Assembly: GCA_900317055.1 (NCBI GenBank)
Contig: ONFF01000004.1
Coordinates: forward strand, 121,243-185,242
Reading direction: 5' to 3'
Length of the DNA: 64,000 nucleotides
Origin: an uncultured Bacteroidales bacterium
GTDB taxonomy: Bacteria > Bacteroidota > Bacteroidia > Bacteroidales > F082
Shown here piece after piece: positions 54,886-64,000 of the stretch (positions within the stretch are counted from its first letter, which is position 1; every line of letters begins with the position of its first letter). Both the position numbers and the translations under genes were made by a program. The notes under the pieces were generated by a model that searched no databases, was not told where the DNA came from, and saw nothing but the letters and a program-made list of their open reading frames with translations.

Positions 54886-54959
54886 ACAAATATATTGATT
54901 ATAGACGAGGCATCGGCTGTTTTGCCGAAGCTGGAGATGTTAGGGTGATTTATTTAAAC

Positions 54960-54987
54960 GAAAAGCCGGCATTGCTGTCGGCTTTTC
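54960..54987 (-). terminator. hairpin terminator after the DUF4143 ATPase gene
   Basis: AAAAGCCG and CGGCTTTT form an 8-bp stem with a 10-nt loop, 80 bp past the minus-strand ATPase stop, with an AT-rich tail on the minus strand. Confidence 0.6.
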
Positions 54988-55066
54988 GTAGTAATGTTGC
55001 TGGCAAAAGTGAAAACTTTCCATTGAATACCGCAAAAAAAAAGATAGCAATTCTTCAATTCTTCGC

Positions 55067-56341
55067 CTACCGCTGAGACCCAATCAGCCAATTGGCGGCA
55101 GAAACCACTTGTATCGTCCCATTATCCGTTGAAATAGACTTTTCGTTATCCAAAGTAATCAATGTCATACGGTTGCATCCCAACGCTTTTGAAGCATCTT
55201 TCAAACCTTTTACCTCCCGACGCTCGGTTTTCGGATGGGAGATGTCGTAAGAGACCTGGACCAATTCTTGCACCTTGCCATCTTTCGCAACCACAAAATC
55301 CACCTGGCTTTCGCGGCTTTTATAATAAAACACATCGGCAAACTCAGGTTTGGTTCTTCTAAGCAACTCGACAAGGACGACATTCTCCAATCGCCAACCC
55401 GAGTTTTCTGTAGCCAACATGCCCTCTTTGTCGGTGGCAAAGGCTGTATCAACCACATATATTTTTTCATTCAACACGCGTTCGGCACTCTTGAAGGAAA
55501 ACCTATTCACGCCAATGAGTAGAAAAGCCTGTTTGAGATAAGAATAATAGTTCTCTGCCGTATGATCTGAAATCCCAAACAAAAAAGCCACTTTGGATGC
55601 CACAAACTCCTGGCAATAATTGTCTGACAAATAGGTTGCCATTCTTCTCAAGACTTCCACATGCCTCAACTTGAACCGTTTGGCAATGTCTTTCTTAATA
55701 ATGGAGTCCAACAGACCTTGGATATACTCACGTTTGTCGGTCTCGTAGAACAATTCAGGGAAGCCGCCTCCTTGCAGGTATTCCTCTAAGGCTTTAATCC
55801 TCAACGCCTTTGCTTTAGTTGTCAGGGATTGGCTATCAACATTCTTCATTTTGCAATATTCCGCAAAAGAAAAAGGATAAAGTTCGACTTTATGATGTCT
55901 ACCCGTAAGGTGTGTAACCAATTCATTGCTGAGCAATTTGGCATTCGAGCCCGTCAAAAAGACATGCATCCCTTTTCTGAGCAACCTATTGACAAACAGC
56001 GGCCACCCTTCGATGTTTTGTATTTCATCGAGAAACAGATGGTTAAAGTCACCATAGATGCGATAAAGGACATCAAGCACGGTATTCAGGTCCTCTGTCG
56101 TCAATGTAGTCAACCGCTCATCATCAAAATTGACATAGGCATAATTGACTCCTGACTGCTGCAAAACCTTGTAACACAGGATAGACTTACCACTTCTTCT
56201 CACCCCAATAACCACCTGGGCAAGACGGCTGTCGAGATAAAGTCGAGGCTCTTCATAACGACTGATTAAAGTCGTCAAGTCGGTGTCCTTGAGCTCTTCT
56301 TGCTGGTCAAGCAGTATTTCTTTTAGCGTTTGAGTATCCAT
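55067..56341 (-). CDS. AAA ATPase with DUF4143 domain
   Basis: A 424-residue ATPase with Walker A GVRRSGKS near residue 45, Walker B HLFLDEIQN near residue 105, and a C-terminal DUF4143 domain with SQVDFVVAKDG. As in the 9566 gene, the catalytic-lysine strand is altered (ELVQVSYD). The start at 56341 (MDTQTLKEIL) is chosen because it follows the -7 box TATTTTTG by about 20 bp. Its promoter is overlain by a four-copy 32-bp-period repeat. It is flanked by gyrA and clpC, so it is an insertion between housekeeping genes. Confidence 0.88.
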   Translation of the reverse strand: MDTQTLKEILLDQQEELKDTDLTTLISRYEEPRLYLDSRLAQVVIGVRRSGKSILCYKVLQQSGVNYAYVNFDDERLTTLTTEDLNTVLDVLYRIYGDFNHLFLDEIQNIEGWPLFVNRLLRKGMHVFLTGSNAKLLSNELVTHLTGRHHKVELYPFSFAEYCKMKNVDSQSLTTKAKALRIKALEEYLQGGGFPELFYETDKREYIQGLLDSIIKKDIAKRFKLRHVEVLRRMATYLSDNYCQEFVASKVAFLFGISDHTAENYYSYLKQAFLLIGVNRFSFKSAERVLNEKIYVVDTAFATDKEGMLATENSGWRLENVVLVELLRRTKPEFADVFYYKSRESQVDFVVAKDGKVQELVQVSYDISHPKTERREVKGLKDASKALGCNRMTLITLDNEKSISTDNGTIQVVSAANWLIGSQR

Positions 56342-56362
56342 AAGAGGCCTATTTTTACGCTG

Positions 56363-56480
56363 CAAAAATACATAAACTTCGATAGATTACAAGTTTTTTG
56401 TTCGTAAAGTTCGATAGATTACTGAATTTTTTCTTATAAACTTCGATAAATTACAAGTTTTTTCTGCTTAAACTTCGATA
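56363..56480 (-). promoter_or_regulatory. 32-bp-period four-copy repeat over the DUF4143 ATPase promoter
   Basis: TTCGATA recurs at 56378, 56410, 56442 and 56474, exactly 32 bp apart, inside longer units of the form ACTTCGATAGATTACAAG. On the minus strand TTG (56390-56392), 19 bp and TATTTTTG (56363-56370) form the promoter; the TTG lies in the promoter-proximal repeat. The arrangement repeats that at 3886-3964 with a different sequence. Confidence 0.68.
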
Positions 56481-56532
56481 GGTCACAATAAAAAATCTGA
56501 ATTTGGCACTGGCGCGGCGCGGTTTTTGTTTG

Positions 56533-56540
56533 TACCTTTG
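56533..56540 (+). promoter_or_regulatory. -7 element ahead of clpC
   Basis: TACCTTTG matches TAnnTTTG, 75 bp before the clpC start. The -33 element is not clear. Confidence 0.5.
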
Positions 56541-56614
56541 CACCTTGAATGAATCAGACAAGTGAAAAGTTGGGTATTTTATTAAAGTATTGAAAATAAA
56601 CGAATTGTAATTAT

Positions 56615-59194
56615 ATGGATGCAAAATTCTCTCCCCGCGTTCGTGCCATTTTGTCACTTAGCCATCAGGAAGCACAACGTCTGGGTAACGCATATGTCGG
56701 GTTGGAGCACCTTTTTCTGGGCATGTTGAAGGAAGGCGGCAGCGCTGCCATCCGTATTTTGGAGAACCTCAACCTGAACATCGAAGTTTTCTCAAAGAAA
56801 CTGGAAGCCTCGGTGCGTACCGCCAACAGCAACCCAAACCCGGTTTTGGCCTTGCCGTTGACCAAACAGGCGGAGCGCGTATTGAAGTTCACCTATATCA
56901 TCGCCAAGGAGTTCCATTCGGAGATTGTCCGCTCGGAACACCTCATGCTCGCCATCCTGCACGAGAAGAACAACATCATCTCGCAAAACCTCGAGTTTGA
57001 AGGCATCAACTACGACAACTTCAAGCAGGAACTGCTGCGCTTTACTGCTGAAAACGCCGACCCACAGGAATCGGCACCCGAAGAACAACAAGGCTATGCA
57101 TCTAGCATTTTTGATGAGGAGGACGACGAGGAAGACGACCTGATGAACGACATCCGTCCGCAACAGGAAAAGCCCAAGAAAACCAGCAACATCAAGAGCA
57201 AGACGCCCGTGTTGGACAACTTTGGCCGCGACCTCACCAAAGCCGCCGAGGAAAACCGCCTCGATCCCATCGTGGGCCGTGAACGCGAGTTGGAACGCAT
57301 TGCCCAAATCCTCAGCCGCCGCAAGAAAAACAACCCCATTTTGATAGGCGAACCTGGCGTGGGCAAGTCGGCTATCGCCGAAGGCTTGGCCATCCGCATC
57401 GTGCAGCACCGCGTGCCTCGTACCTTATTTAATAAGCGTGTCGTCATGCTCGACATCGGCTCCATCGTGGCCGGCACCAAATACCGCGGTCAGTTTGAGG
57501 AACGCATCAAGGCCATCCTCAACGAGTTGGAGAACAACCGCGACATCATCCTCTTTGTCGATGAAATCCACACCCTCGTTGGCGCAGGCAACGCCAACGG
57601 CTCCTTGGATGCCAGCAACATGTTCAAACCAGCCTTGGCACGTGGCGAGTTACAGTGCATCGGTTCTACGACACTGGACGAATACCGCCAATACATCGAG
57701 AAAGACGGTGCCTTGGAGCGCCGCTTCCAGAAAATTCTCGTCGAGCCCACCACGCCTGCCGAGACTATCGAGATCCTGAACAATATCAAACCGAGATACG
57801 AAGACCATCACCTGGTCACCTATACACCTGAGGCCATCGAAGCCTGCGTGAAGCTTACCGACCGTTACCTCAGTGACCGTCACCTCCCCGACAAGGCCAT
57901 CGATGCCTTGGACGAAGCCGGTGCACGCGTCCACATCAAGAACATCGATGTGCCGAGTGAAATCACTGAGCTGGAAGGCCGCCTCGAAACCGTGCGCAAG
58001 GACAAGAAAGCCGCCATCGCCGAGCAAAAGTTCGAGGAGGCGGGCATGTACCGCAACGAGGAAGTGAAGCTCATGGCCCAGCTTGAAGATGTCAAGAAGG
58101 CATGGGAAGACAACGCCGTGGCGCACCGCCAGCCTGTGACTGAGCAGAACGTCGCCGAGGTCGTCGCCATGATGACGGGTGTGCCAGTGCAGCGCATCGC
58201 CAAGAACGAAGGCGACCGCCTGATGCACATGGAGACCGAATTGGCAGGCACCGTCATCGGTCAGGACGAGGCCATCAAGAAGGTGACCCGTGCCATCCGC
58301 CGCAACCGTGCCGGACTGAAAGACCCAAACAAGCCCATCGGCTCGTTCATCTTCCTCGGCCCCACGGGTGTCGGTAAGACCTACCTCGCCAAGGTGCTGG
58401 CCAAGTTCCTCTTCGACAGCGAAGACGCCCTCATCCGCATCGACATGAGCGAATACATGGAGAAGTTCGCCGTGTCGCGCCTCGTGGGAGCGCCTCCAGG
58501 ATATGTGGGCTACGAAGAAGGCGGACAACTCACCGAGAAGGTACGCCGCAAGCCCTACTCTATCGTGTTGCTTGACGAAATCGAGAAGGCACACCCCGAT
58601 GTGTTCAACCTGTTGCTCCAAGTCCTCGACGACGGCCAGCTGACCGACAGCCTCGGTCGTAAGGTCGACTTCAAGAACACCATCATCATCATGACCTCCA
58701 ACATCGGCTCGCGCCAGCTGAAGGACTTCGGACAAGGTGTCGGTTTTGGCACACAGGCCAAACTCAACGCGAAGAACGAGTACTCGCAGAGCGTCATCGA
58801 CAACGCCTTGAAGCGCACCTTCGCGCCCGAGTTCCTCAACCGCGTTGACGATGTGGTGATGTTCAATGCCTTGGACAAGAACGACATCCAGAAGATTATC
58901 GGCATCGAAATCCGTCAGGTGGTGAAACGAGTCGAAGAGATGGGCTACAAGATCGAAATCACCGAGAAAGCCATGGACTTCCTCGCCGAGAAGGGCTGGG
59001 ACGAGCAATATGGCGCCCGTCCGTTGAAGCGTGCCGTCCAGAAGTATGTGGAAGATGTCTTGGCCGAGGCCATCATCTCCGCCAACCTCCATATCGGCGA
59101 CACCATCAGCATCGACCTCGACGAAAAGGGCGAAGAGACCACCGTCAACATCATCCCGAACGAAAAGAAAGTCCTTGAAGAAGCCAAAGTCTGA
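56615..59194 (+). CDS. clpC: ATP-dependent Clp protease ATP-binding subunit ClpC
   Basis: An 859-residue class I Hsp100. It has two N-terminal Clp repeats (residues 1-145) and an acidic linker with poly-Asp/Glu. AAA domain 1 has GEPGVGKS near residue 245. A UVR-like coiled middle domain lies near residues 440-480, and AAA domain 2 has GPTGVGKT near residue 585 and the ClpP-loop region beyond. It unfolds substrates for ClpP in the cytoplasm. The stop overlaps the cca start by one base (TGATG), so the genes are coupled. Confidence 0.95.
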   Translation: MDAKFSPRVRAILSLSHQEAQRLGNAYVGLEHLFLGMLKEGGSAAIRILENLNLNIEVFSKKLEASVRTANSNPNPVLALPLTKQAERVLKFTYIIAKEFHSEIVRSEHLMLAILHEKNNIISQNLEFEGINYDNFKQELLRFTAENADPQESAPEEQQGYASSIFDEEDDEEDDLMNDIRPQQEKPKKTSNIKSKTPVLDNFGRDLTKAAEENRLDPIVGRERELERIAQILSRRKKNNPILIGEPGVGKSAIAEGLAIRIVQHRVPRTLFNKRVVMLDIGSIVAGTKYRGQFEERIKAILNELENNRDIILFVDEIHTLVGAGNANGSLDASNMFKPALARGELQCIGSTTLDEYRQYIEKDGALERRFQKILVEPTTPAETIEILNNIKPRYEDHHLVTYTPEAIEACVKLTDRYLSDRHLPDKAIDALDEAGARVHIKNIDVPSEITELEGRLETVRKDKKAAIAEQKFEEAGMYRNEEVKLMAQLEDVKKAWEDNAVAHRQPVTEQNVAEVVAMMTGVPVQRIAKNEGDRLMHMETELAGTVIGQDEAIKKVTRAIRRNRAGLKDPNKPIGSFIFLGPTGVGKTYLAKVLAKFLFDSEDALIRIDMSEYMEKFAVSRLVGAPPGYVGYEEGGQLTEKVRRKPYSIVLLDEIEKAHPDVFNLLLQVLDDGQLTDSLGRKVDFKNTIIIMTSNIGSRQLKDFGQGVGFGTQAKLNAKNEYSQSVIDNALKRTFAPEFLNRVDDVVMFNALDKNDIQKIIGIEIRQVVKRVEEMGYKIEITEKAMDFLAEKGWDEQYGARPLKRAVQKYVEDVLAEAIISANLHIGDTISIDLDEKGEETTVNIIPNEKKVLEEAKV

Positions 59195-60669
59195 TGAACT
59201 ACGACTTCAAGAAACATATCAGCAGCAAGATCTTTAAGGTGATTGCCTACGCCAGCGCGGAGTTGGGCTACAAGAGCTATGTCATCGGCGGCTATGTGCG
59301 CGACATCCTGTTGCGCCGCCCCTCCAATGACATTGATGTGGTCACCGTGGGCAGTGGCATCACCTTGGCCAAGAAGGTTGCCTCACTCCTGCCCGGCCAC
59401 AAGGAAGCCAAATACTATGGTGCCTTCGGCACGGCCATGATCCGTTTCGACGGAATGGAAGTGGAGTTTGTGGGCGCGAGGAAAGAGTCCTACGACCGCA
59501 ACAGCCGCAAGCCCGTGGTGGAGAATGGCACCTTGGAAGACGACATCAGCCGCCGCGACTTCACCATCAACGCCATGGCCCTCAGCCTCAACGCCGAGGA
59601 CTTCGGCACGCTCATCGACCTCTATGGCGGCATGGCCGACATGGAAGAATTGCTGCTAAGGACACCCTTAGACCCCGACATCACCTATTCCGACGACCCA
59701 CTCCGTATGATGCGTGCCATCCGTTTCGCTTCACAACTCAAGTTCTACATCGAATCCGAGTCTTTCGAGGCCATCAAGCGCAATGCCGAACGCATCAAAA
59801 TCGTCTCGATGGAGCGTGTCACCGAGGAGCTGAACAAAATCATCCTCTCACCGAAGCCTTCCATTGGCTTCAAGCTATTGGATGAAAGCGGTTTGTTGAA
59901 ACTCATCTTCCCGCAACTCTGCCAATTGAAAGGCGTGGAAGTCGTGCAAGGCCGAGGCCATAAGGACAACTTCCTGCACACCCTTCAAGTTCTTGACCAA
60001 GTGGCCGAGAAGAGCAATGACCTCTGGCTGCGCTGGGCTGCTTTGTTGCACGACATCGCCAAGCCCCAGACCAAACGTTGGGAGGACGGCACGGGCTGGA
60101 CCTTCCACGGCCACGAGTTCAAAGGCTCTAAGATGGTGCCCAAGATCTTCGCTGCCATGAAGCTGCCCTTGAACGAGAAGATGAAATATGTGGAGAAACT
60201 CGTGTTGCTCCACCTCCGCCCTATCGTTTTGGCTGAGGACATCGTCACCGATTCTGCTGTAAGAAGACTGTTGTTTGACGCTGGCGATGACATCGACGAC
60301 CTCATGTTGCTCTGCCATGCCGACATCACCTCGAAGAACGAAGAGAAGATCAAGAAATACCATCACAACTTCGAGATTGTTCAGGAGAAACTGAAGGAAA
60401 TCGAGGCCAAGGACCACCTGCGCAACTGGCAGCCGCCCATCGACGGCATCGCCATCATGGAGACCTTCGGCATCCCCGAGGGTCGCGAGGTCGGTGTCAT
60501 CAAGAATGCCATCCGCGAGGCTATCTTGGACGGAGTGATTGGGAACAACTTTAGTGAGGCATACGCCTTTATGAAGGAAGAAGGCCAGAAACTGGGTCTT
60601 AGCGTGGTGAAGGAAATCCAAGAGCCTATTGTGGTGGCCAATAATGGACCGGTGCCAAACAAAGTTTGA
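59194..60669 (+). CDS. cca: CCA tRNA nucleotidyltransferase with HD domain
   Basis: A 491-residue class II nucleotidyltransferase. GGYVRDILLRRPSNDIDVV carries the catalytic DxD, RRDFTINAMA follows, and the C-terminal half has an HD phosphohydrolase motif in ALLHDIAKP. It adds or repairs the CCA end of tRNAs. The HD fusion is usual in the phylum. The start shares a base with the clpC stop. The downstream gap to miaA is a palindromic repeat. Confidence 0.93.
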   Translation: MNYDFKKHISSKIFKVIAYASAELGYKSYVIGGYVRDILLRRPSNDIDVVTVGSGITLAKKVASLLPGHKEAKYYGAFGTAMIRFDGMEVEFVGARKESYDRNSRKPVVENGTLEDDISRRDFTINAMALSLNAEDFGTLIDLYGGMADMEELLLRTPLDPDITYSDDPLRMMRAIRFASQLKFYIESESFEAIKRNAERIKIVSMERVTEELNKIILSPKPSIGFKLLDESGLLKLIFPQLCQLKGVEVVQGRGHKDNFLHTLQVLDQVAEKSNDLWLRWAALLHDIAKPQTKRWEDGTGWTFHGHEFKGSKMVPKIFAAMKLPLNEKMKYVEKLVLLHLRPIVLAEDIVTDSAVRRLLFDAGDDIDDLMLLCHADITSKNEEKIKKYHHNFEIVQEKLKEIEAKDHLRNWQPPIDGIAIMETFGIPEGREVGVIKNAIREAILDGVIGNNFSEAYAFMKEEGQKLGLSVVKEIQEPIVVANNGPVPNKV

Positions 60670-60671
60670 AT

Positions 60672-60780
60672 GCGGAAGTATGAATATGGAATGTGGAATT
60701 ATGAATGAGGAATGCGGAATGGCGCAAAGCGATGCTGGGCTTCGCCCCCATTCAGCATTCCTCATTCCACATTCAGCATT
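60672..60780. repeat. GAATATGGAATGTGG-type inverted intergenic repeat entering miaA
   Basis: ATGAATATGGAATGTGGAAT units are followed by the inverse arm CATTCAGCATTCCTCATTCC, ending at the GCATT before miaA's conserved strand. It forms a long imperfect hairpin of the same family as at 14417, 17272, 22129 and 48229. Confidence 0.72.
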
Positions 60781-61723
60781 AAACAAGACCCTCATCGTCA
60801 TCGCTGGCCCCACTGCTTCAGGCAAGACCGCCTTCTCCATCGAGTTGGCCAAGGCCTTGAACACCGTCATCCTCTCCGCCGACAGTCGGCAGTTTTACAA
60901 AGAGATGAGCATCGGCACTGCCGCTCCTACCGAGGAAGAACTGAGTCAAGTCAAGCATTACTTTGTGCACCATATCAGCATCGAGGACAAATATGATGTG
61001 GCCGACTATGAGCATGATGTTCTACAGTTGTTGAACGAACTCTTCAAGACCCATGATACCGTCATCATGACGGGTGGCTCCGGCCTTTTCATCGATGCAG
61101 TCTGCAATGGCATCGATGCCATGCCCGATGTGGAGCCCGAAATCAGGGAAAAAGCGCAAAGGCTGTTTGACGAAGGCGGCTTGAAAGCCCTCCAAGATGA
61201 AGTCCAGCGCCTCGACCCTGAGTATTTTGCCACCGTCGACCAACAGAATCCTCGCCGCCTGCAAAGGGCTTTGGAGGTCTGCTACCAAACTGGGCAGCCT
61301 TTTTCATCCTTCCGCAGCGGCAATGCCGTCCACCGCGACTTCGACATCAAGAAATACGCCCTGCTTTGGGATCGCCAAGCACTCATCGAGCGCATCGACA
61401 AGCGTGTCGACATAATGATGGAGCAAGGCCTTTTGGCAGAAGCCAAAGCCTTGTATCCCAAACGCCATCTGAATGCCTTAAACACCGTAGGCTACAAGGA
61501 ACTCTTCGCCTATTTCGACGGGCAATGCGCCCTTGAAGAAGCCGTGGAGCAAATCAAGATCCACACGAGGCAGTATGCCAAGCGGCAGATGACTTGGTTG
61601 AGGAAAGACAAGAGTTACACATGGATCACGCCCGACGAGTTGTGCTGCGACAGCCCGTGTCGAAGACACGACCTCCTATTTACCCCACACGACATAGTGT
61701 GGGGCTCGCAAACGCGCCTCTAA
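60719..61723 (+). CDS. miaA: tRNA dimethylallyltransferase MiaA
   Basis: A 334-residue enzyme from the chosen start. The P-loop GPTASGKT and DSRQFYKEMSIGTAAP are intact, as is RQYAKRQMTWLRKD at the C-terminal end. It transfers dimethylallyl to A37 of tRNAs reading UNN codons. No ATG stands directly before the conserved KTLIVIAGPT. In-frame ATGs are only found inside the palindromic repeat (60719 and earlier), which would add about 20 repeat-encoded residues. The C-terminal 30 residues after WITPDEL also look like translated intergenic sequence. Identity is certain; the exact ends are not. Confidence 0.92.
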   Translation: MAQSDAGLRPHSAFLIPHSALNKTLIVIAGPTASGKTAFSIELAKALNTVILSADSRQFYKEMSIGTAAPTEEELSQVKHYFVHHISIEDKYDVADYEHDVLQLLNELFKTHDTVIMTGGSGLFIDAVCNGIDAMPDVEPEIREKAQRLFDEGGLKALQDEVQRLDPEYFATVDQQNPRRLQRALEVCYQTGQPFSSFRSGNAVHRDFDIKKYALLWDRQALIERIDKRVDIMMEQGLLAEAKALYPKRHLNALNTVGYKELFAYFDGQCALEEAVEQIKIHTRQYAKRQMTWLRKDKSYTWITPDELCCDSPCRRHDLLFTPHDIVWGSQTRL

Positions 61724-61986
61724 CCGTATCATATCCCCACGCTCACTCTCACGAGTCTACAGTCCGGTCTGCCCATACCAGTCTGACACTATGCTTGACC
61801 GGCTTAGTCTAGAGTGACCCAGACACCATAGCCACAGCATCCTGATGCATTTGTAGCGTGCCTCCAGCACGCCCTGCCTAGTCTACAGTGTGGTAAACCC
61901 CACACAGCAAAGCTGTATGGGGTAAATAGAATACCGTGCCTTCGGCACGAGACTGCCAATCGCCTAGCCTCTGCCGACACATGAAA
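61724..61986. other. intergenic hairpin region
   Basis: No gene is seen. Hairpins CCCCACACGACATAGTGTGGGG (just inside the miaA tail, near 61683) and CGTGCC...GGCACG (about 61935-61949) are present. CCCCACAC...GTGTGGGG-like segments recur near 61895. The region separates convergent genes. Confidence 0.5.
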
Positions 61987-64000
61987 TCAATTCTCGACAG
62001 GGGCAACGAGACGCACACTCTGACCGTTGCCGCGGCGGCTTTCGTCGGTGCCGAGGTTCGCGTTGTCGAAGGATATGCCCCGCGCGCAGTCTGTACTAAA
62101 GTACGAGGACGACCAGTAATAGCCGTAATCGCCCACTAAGCAGACCGAAGTTCCGTAACGGTAGCCCGCTGAAGGCAGGAAGACCGCACCAGCTTGCTCC
62201 AAAGTGCTCCACTGTAAAGCGGTTATCACATTGCTGCTGTAGCTGACACCATTAGTATTGGCGTTGCTCAGATTATAGGTGTCGCTGCTCCAGTCGTCGG
62301 GCAACAGGATTACGCCATTCACATCGTTCACTTTGGCCTTGGCAAAGCGGACGCCCGAGGTAGTGCTTCGATTGTAGAAGACATAGTTCCATTCTGGTTG
62401 GGTCAACGTTCTCCACTGGTTGGCTTGGTTGCCACCATTGCTTAACGGATTGTAAACGCCCCAGTCGGCCATACCGGTTTGGTTGTACAGGTTGGAAGAT
62501 AAGCTACCATAGGCATAATAGTCGCTATAACTGGTGCTTGTGCTCCAAGGCTGGTAGCAATTGGCTCCGTGGTTGCAGCCGCTCGTGCCCCAGCCGAAGA
62601 GGTCTATCCAGCCACTGTAGGTTTGGGAGATGTTCCTGTTGTCACTTCCAGTAACTGTACCTCCAACCAATCCATAGTTATCTGGAGTTTGTGTTCCAAC
62701 ATAATCCCATTGGTTTTCAGCAAAACGCCAAGTGTTTGTGTTGGCTTGGTACTGCAGGTTGCCTTGCGAGAAATACACTTGGTCGCCACTATTGTTTATG
62801 GAGAACTTGCCGTTTATGGCTCCCGTGGGAGCGTTGTTCTGAGACCCAGAACGCACCGCCCGAACATTTCGACCATAAAGGCGGTTGCAGAAACTGATGT
62901 AGTAATTGCTCGAATTGAAGAAGAAGCTCAACGCACCGCTCGGGTAGTCCGTATCGAGTGAACTTGTCCAGTAGTCTCCAATGATGCCAGTAGCTTCGGG
63001 AGTGCTTTCGTTGCGGTAGCCGGAGGCAGGAAGGAAGATGCTGTTGCCATTCGAAGCGGTGAAGAGCCGTCCGTTCACACCGTTTCGGGTCGTCCATGTG
63101 ACGGTGGTGTTTTGGTACAGTTCCTGCCACTCTTCATCGGTGGGCATGCGCCAATCATCACCCCAATTGGCCGTGGCCGCATCGTCGCTTGGCTCCAGAG
63201 TGGTCAGGTCATCGGTGAAGCCGTTGTAACCTATGTCAGGATTGTTGCAATACTTGGTGAGCGTGTTGAAGCTGCCCATACAATACTGGTAGTTGGTCCA
63301 GCTGAAGTTGTCCTTGGGCTGGGTCTCGCCCCAAGCGAAATAGTCGCCGTATTCTTCAGGGAGGTTGGCACCCAAGTTGCAGGTGGCCCACAGAGTGCCG
63401 CTTGGCAAACCAAGGTCGACATAGGTGTGGTCAAGGTCAAAGTTCGCCACCAAGGTCCTTGCAGCATCCACGGTGAAGGTATAGGTCGCATCTGTGGAGA
63501 CCACCTCACCGTTTTCGGTCCAATTGGCGAAGATGTAACCTTCGTTGGCTATGGCTGTAAGATTGCAAATGGCATTCTGCTCATAATCACCCGCTCCAGT
63601 GATAGTGCCACCCTCAGTGGGATTTGGGGTGGCCTCAATGGTCCAAATCGGGATAGTGGTGAAGCTCAACTCGTTGCCATAAGTCAGGCCATAATCAGAA
63701 ACCGCGTAGGCTCTTACATAGTAAGTAGTGTTCGGGGTCAGCCCATCCAGCGTGCTACTGAAGCTGCCTATGCCCGTCCCCTCGTCGGTGTGATTGCCAT
63801 CAATGTCGGGGGTTGGTGCAGTGTCCCAGCACATGCCGCGCAGGAAAATGTGGCTACCCTCGGGCAAAATCACCATTCCGCCTGCTACTGCACTCGTGGC
63901 GGTGATGTCGGTAAGTTCAGTAGTGGTCACTGAGAAAGATGAGGCAAAAACAAGTTCGGTACTTTCAGTACGATTCGAGAAGTACTTGTAACCAAATCCA
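61987..64000 (-). CDS. large surface/exported FISUMP-domain protein, 5' end outside window
   Basis: The frame stays open to the right edge, so the N-terminus is missing; at least 670 residues are present. In order from the visible end: fibronectin-III-like repeats (GLTPNTTYYVRAYAVSDYG), a divergent InlB B-type repeat (GYIFANWTENGEVVSTDATY), and two modules of the Fibrobacter succinogenes major-paralogue (FISUMP) type. The latter have YVDLGLPSGTLWATCNLG, WGETQPKD, DWRMPTDEEWQEL and LFGWGTSGCNHGA. It ends QSVRLVAPVEN with no obvious type IX sorting domain. Such proteins are cell-surface or secreted proteins of Bacteroidales; ligand or function is unknown. Confidence 0.8.
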   Translation of the reverse strand, partial: GFGYKYFSNRTESTELVFASSFSVTTTELTDITATSAVAGGMVILPEGSHIFLRGMCWDTAPTPDIDGNHTDEGTGIGSFSSTLDGLTPNTTYYVRAYAVSDYGLTYGNELSFTTIPIWTIEATPNPTEGGTITGAGDYEQNAICNLTAIANEGYIFANWTENGEVVSTDATYTFTVDAARTLVANFDLDHTYVDLGLPSGTLWATCNLGANLPEEYGDYFAWGETQPKDNFSWTNYQYCMGSFNTLTKYCNNPDIGYNGFTDDLTTLEPSDDAATANWGDDWRMPTDEEWQELYQNTTVTWTTRNGVNGRLFTASNGNSIFLPASGYRNESTPEATGIIGDYWTSSLDTDYPSGALSFFFNSSNYYISFCNRLYGRNVRAVRSGSQNNAPTGAINGKFSINNSGDQVYFSQGNLQYQANTNTWRFAENQWDYVGTQTPDNYGLVGGTVTGSDNRNISQTYSGWIDLFGWGTSGCNHGANCYQPWSTSTSYSDYYAYGSLSSNLYNQTGMADWGVYNPLSNGGNQANQWRTLTQPEWNYVFYNRSTTSGVRFAKAKVNDVNGVILLPDDWSSDTYNLSNANTNGVSYSSNVITALQWSTLEQAGAVFLPSAGYRYGTSVCLVGDYGYYWSSSYFSTDCARGISFDNANLGTDESRRGNGQSVRLVAPVEN

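Noticed and set aside
54786-55076. Possible 96-residue gene between gyrA and the DUF4143 ATPase gene
   Set aside because: The first third is only the translated 33-bp repeat (NGIS units) and the rest crosses a terminator hairpin; no promoter or family supports it.
56363-56480. Four evenly spaced repeats considered as a CRISPR array
   Set aside because: The repeats are only about 16 bp, the spacers are AT-rich and similar, there are no cas genes, and the array overlaps a promoter.
56502-56518. TTGGCAC-like element upstream of clpC considered as a fourth sigma-54 promoter
   Set aside because: GG and GC are correctly spaced, but the -12 lacks TTGC and no twin palindrome lies upstream; a standard -7 element TACCTTTG is nearer the gene.
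57650-59092. 480-codon frame antisense to clpC, and similar long antisense frames opposite gyrA, cca and the NfnAB fusion
   Set aside because: High-GC codon bias of the sense genes produces them; their products are low-complexity and match no family.

Overview
The window looks like a chromosomal segment of a Bacteroidales bacterium (Bacteroidota). The evidence is promoters of the TTTG/TTG-N19-TAnnTTTG type, a PorQ-like type IX secretion protein, a BtuB-like TonB-dependent receptor, a fused NfnAB-type oxidoreductase, FISUMP-type surface protein domains and several DUF4143 ATPases. No genus can be named from sequence alone. I found no rRNA, tRNA or CRISPR array.

Layout. (1) 0-13 kb: three paralogous FtsX/MacB-like permeases, each behind a near-identical sigma-54 promoter with paired 17-bp palindromes about 75 bp upstream, followed by an NtrC-type response regulator and its histidine kinase. 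Two DUF4143 ATPase genes are interspersed. (2) 13-25.6 kb: housekeeping and metabolism: DciA-like DUF721 protein, recF, porQ, nusB, rubrerythrin, ferritin, Fe-S aldo/keto reductase, AtoE-like transporter, truA, aat, arginine deiminase and an LD-carboxypeptidase lipoprotein. (3) 25.6-30 kb: a gene-poor, hairpin-rich accessory zone. A leader of about 200 bp occurs three times, each time directly upstream of a different small gene: two nuclease-fold toxin-like proteins and a RhuM-family protein. The two toxin-like units also share a 3' trailer holding a strong minus-strand promoter that would make a convergent RNA of about 100 nt. (4) 30-43.2 kb: a tightly overlapping minus-strand operon that matches an Ssp-type DNA phosphorothioation defence system. 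It has DUF4007 (SspB-like), a large ATPase (SspC-like), a PAPS-reductase-like protein (SspD-like), DUF262-DUF1524 (SspE-like), then a phospholipase-D/helicase protein, two small proteins and an SMC-like ATPase (SspFGH-like). No sspA is present. (5) 43.3-44.9 kb: an IS3-family element inserted in a TCTAAAC-rich repeat tract. (6) 45-64 kb: TonB receptor with a MORN-repeat partner, NfnAB fusion, TPR protein, gyrA, a third DUF4143 ATPase, clpC-cca-miaA, and the 3' part of a large FISUMP surface protein running off the right edge.

How it fits together. The 10.8-13.0 kb two-component system is the natural candidate activator of the three sigma-54 promoters, suggesting a local cell-envelope-stress regulon of permeases. 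The DUF4143 ATPases at 2.5 and 55 kb carry short direct repeats with an exact 32- or 33-bp period over their promoters. Two intergenic palindrome families (ATGTCAT...ATCTATGG hairpins and GAATGCTGAATG-type inverted repeats) are scattered through the window; one copy even supplies the likely start region of miaA. The Ssp operon and the toxin-leader zone together form a defence-type island of about 18 kb inside an otherwise ordinary chromosome.
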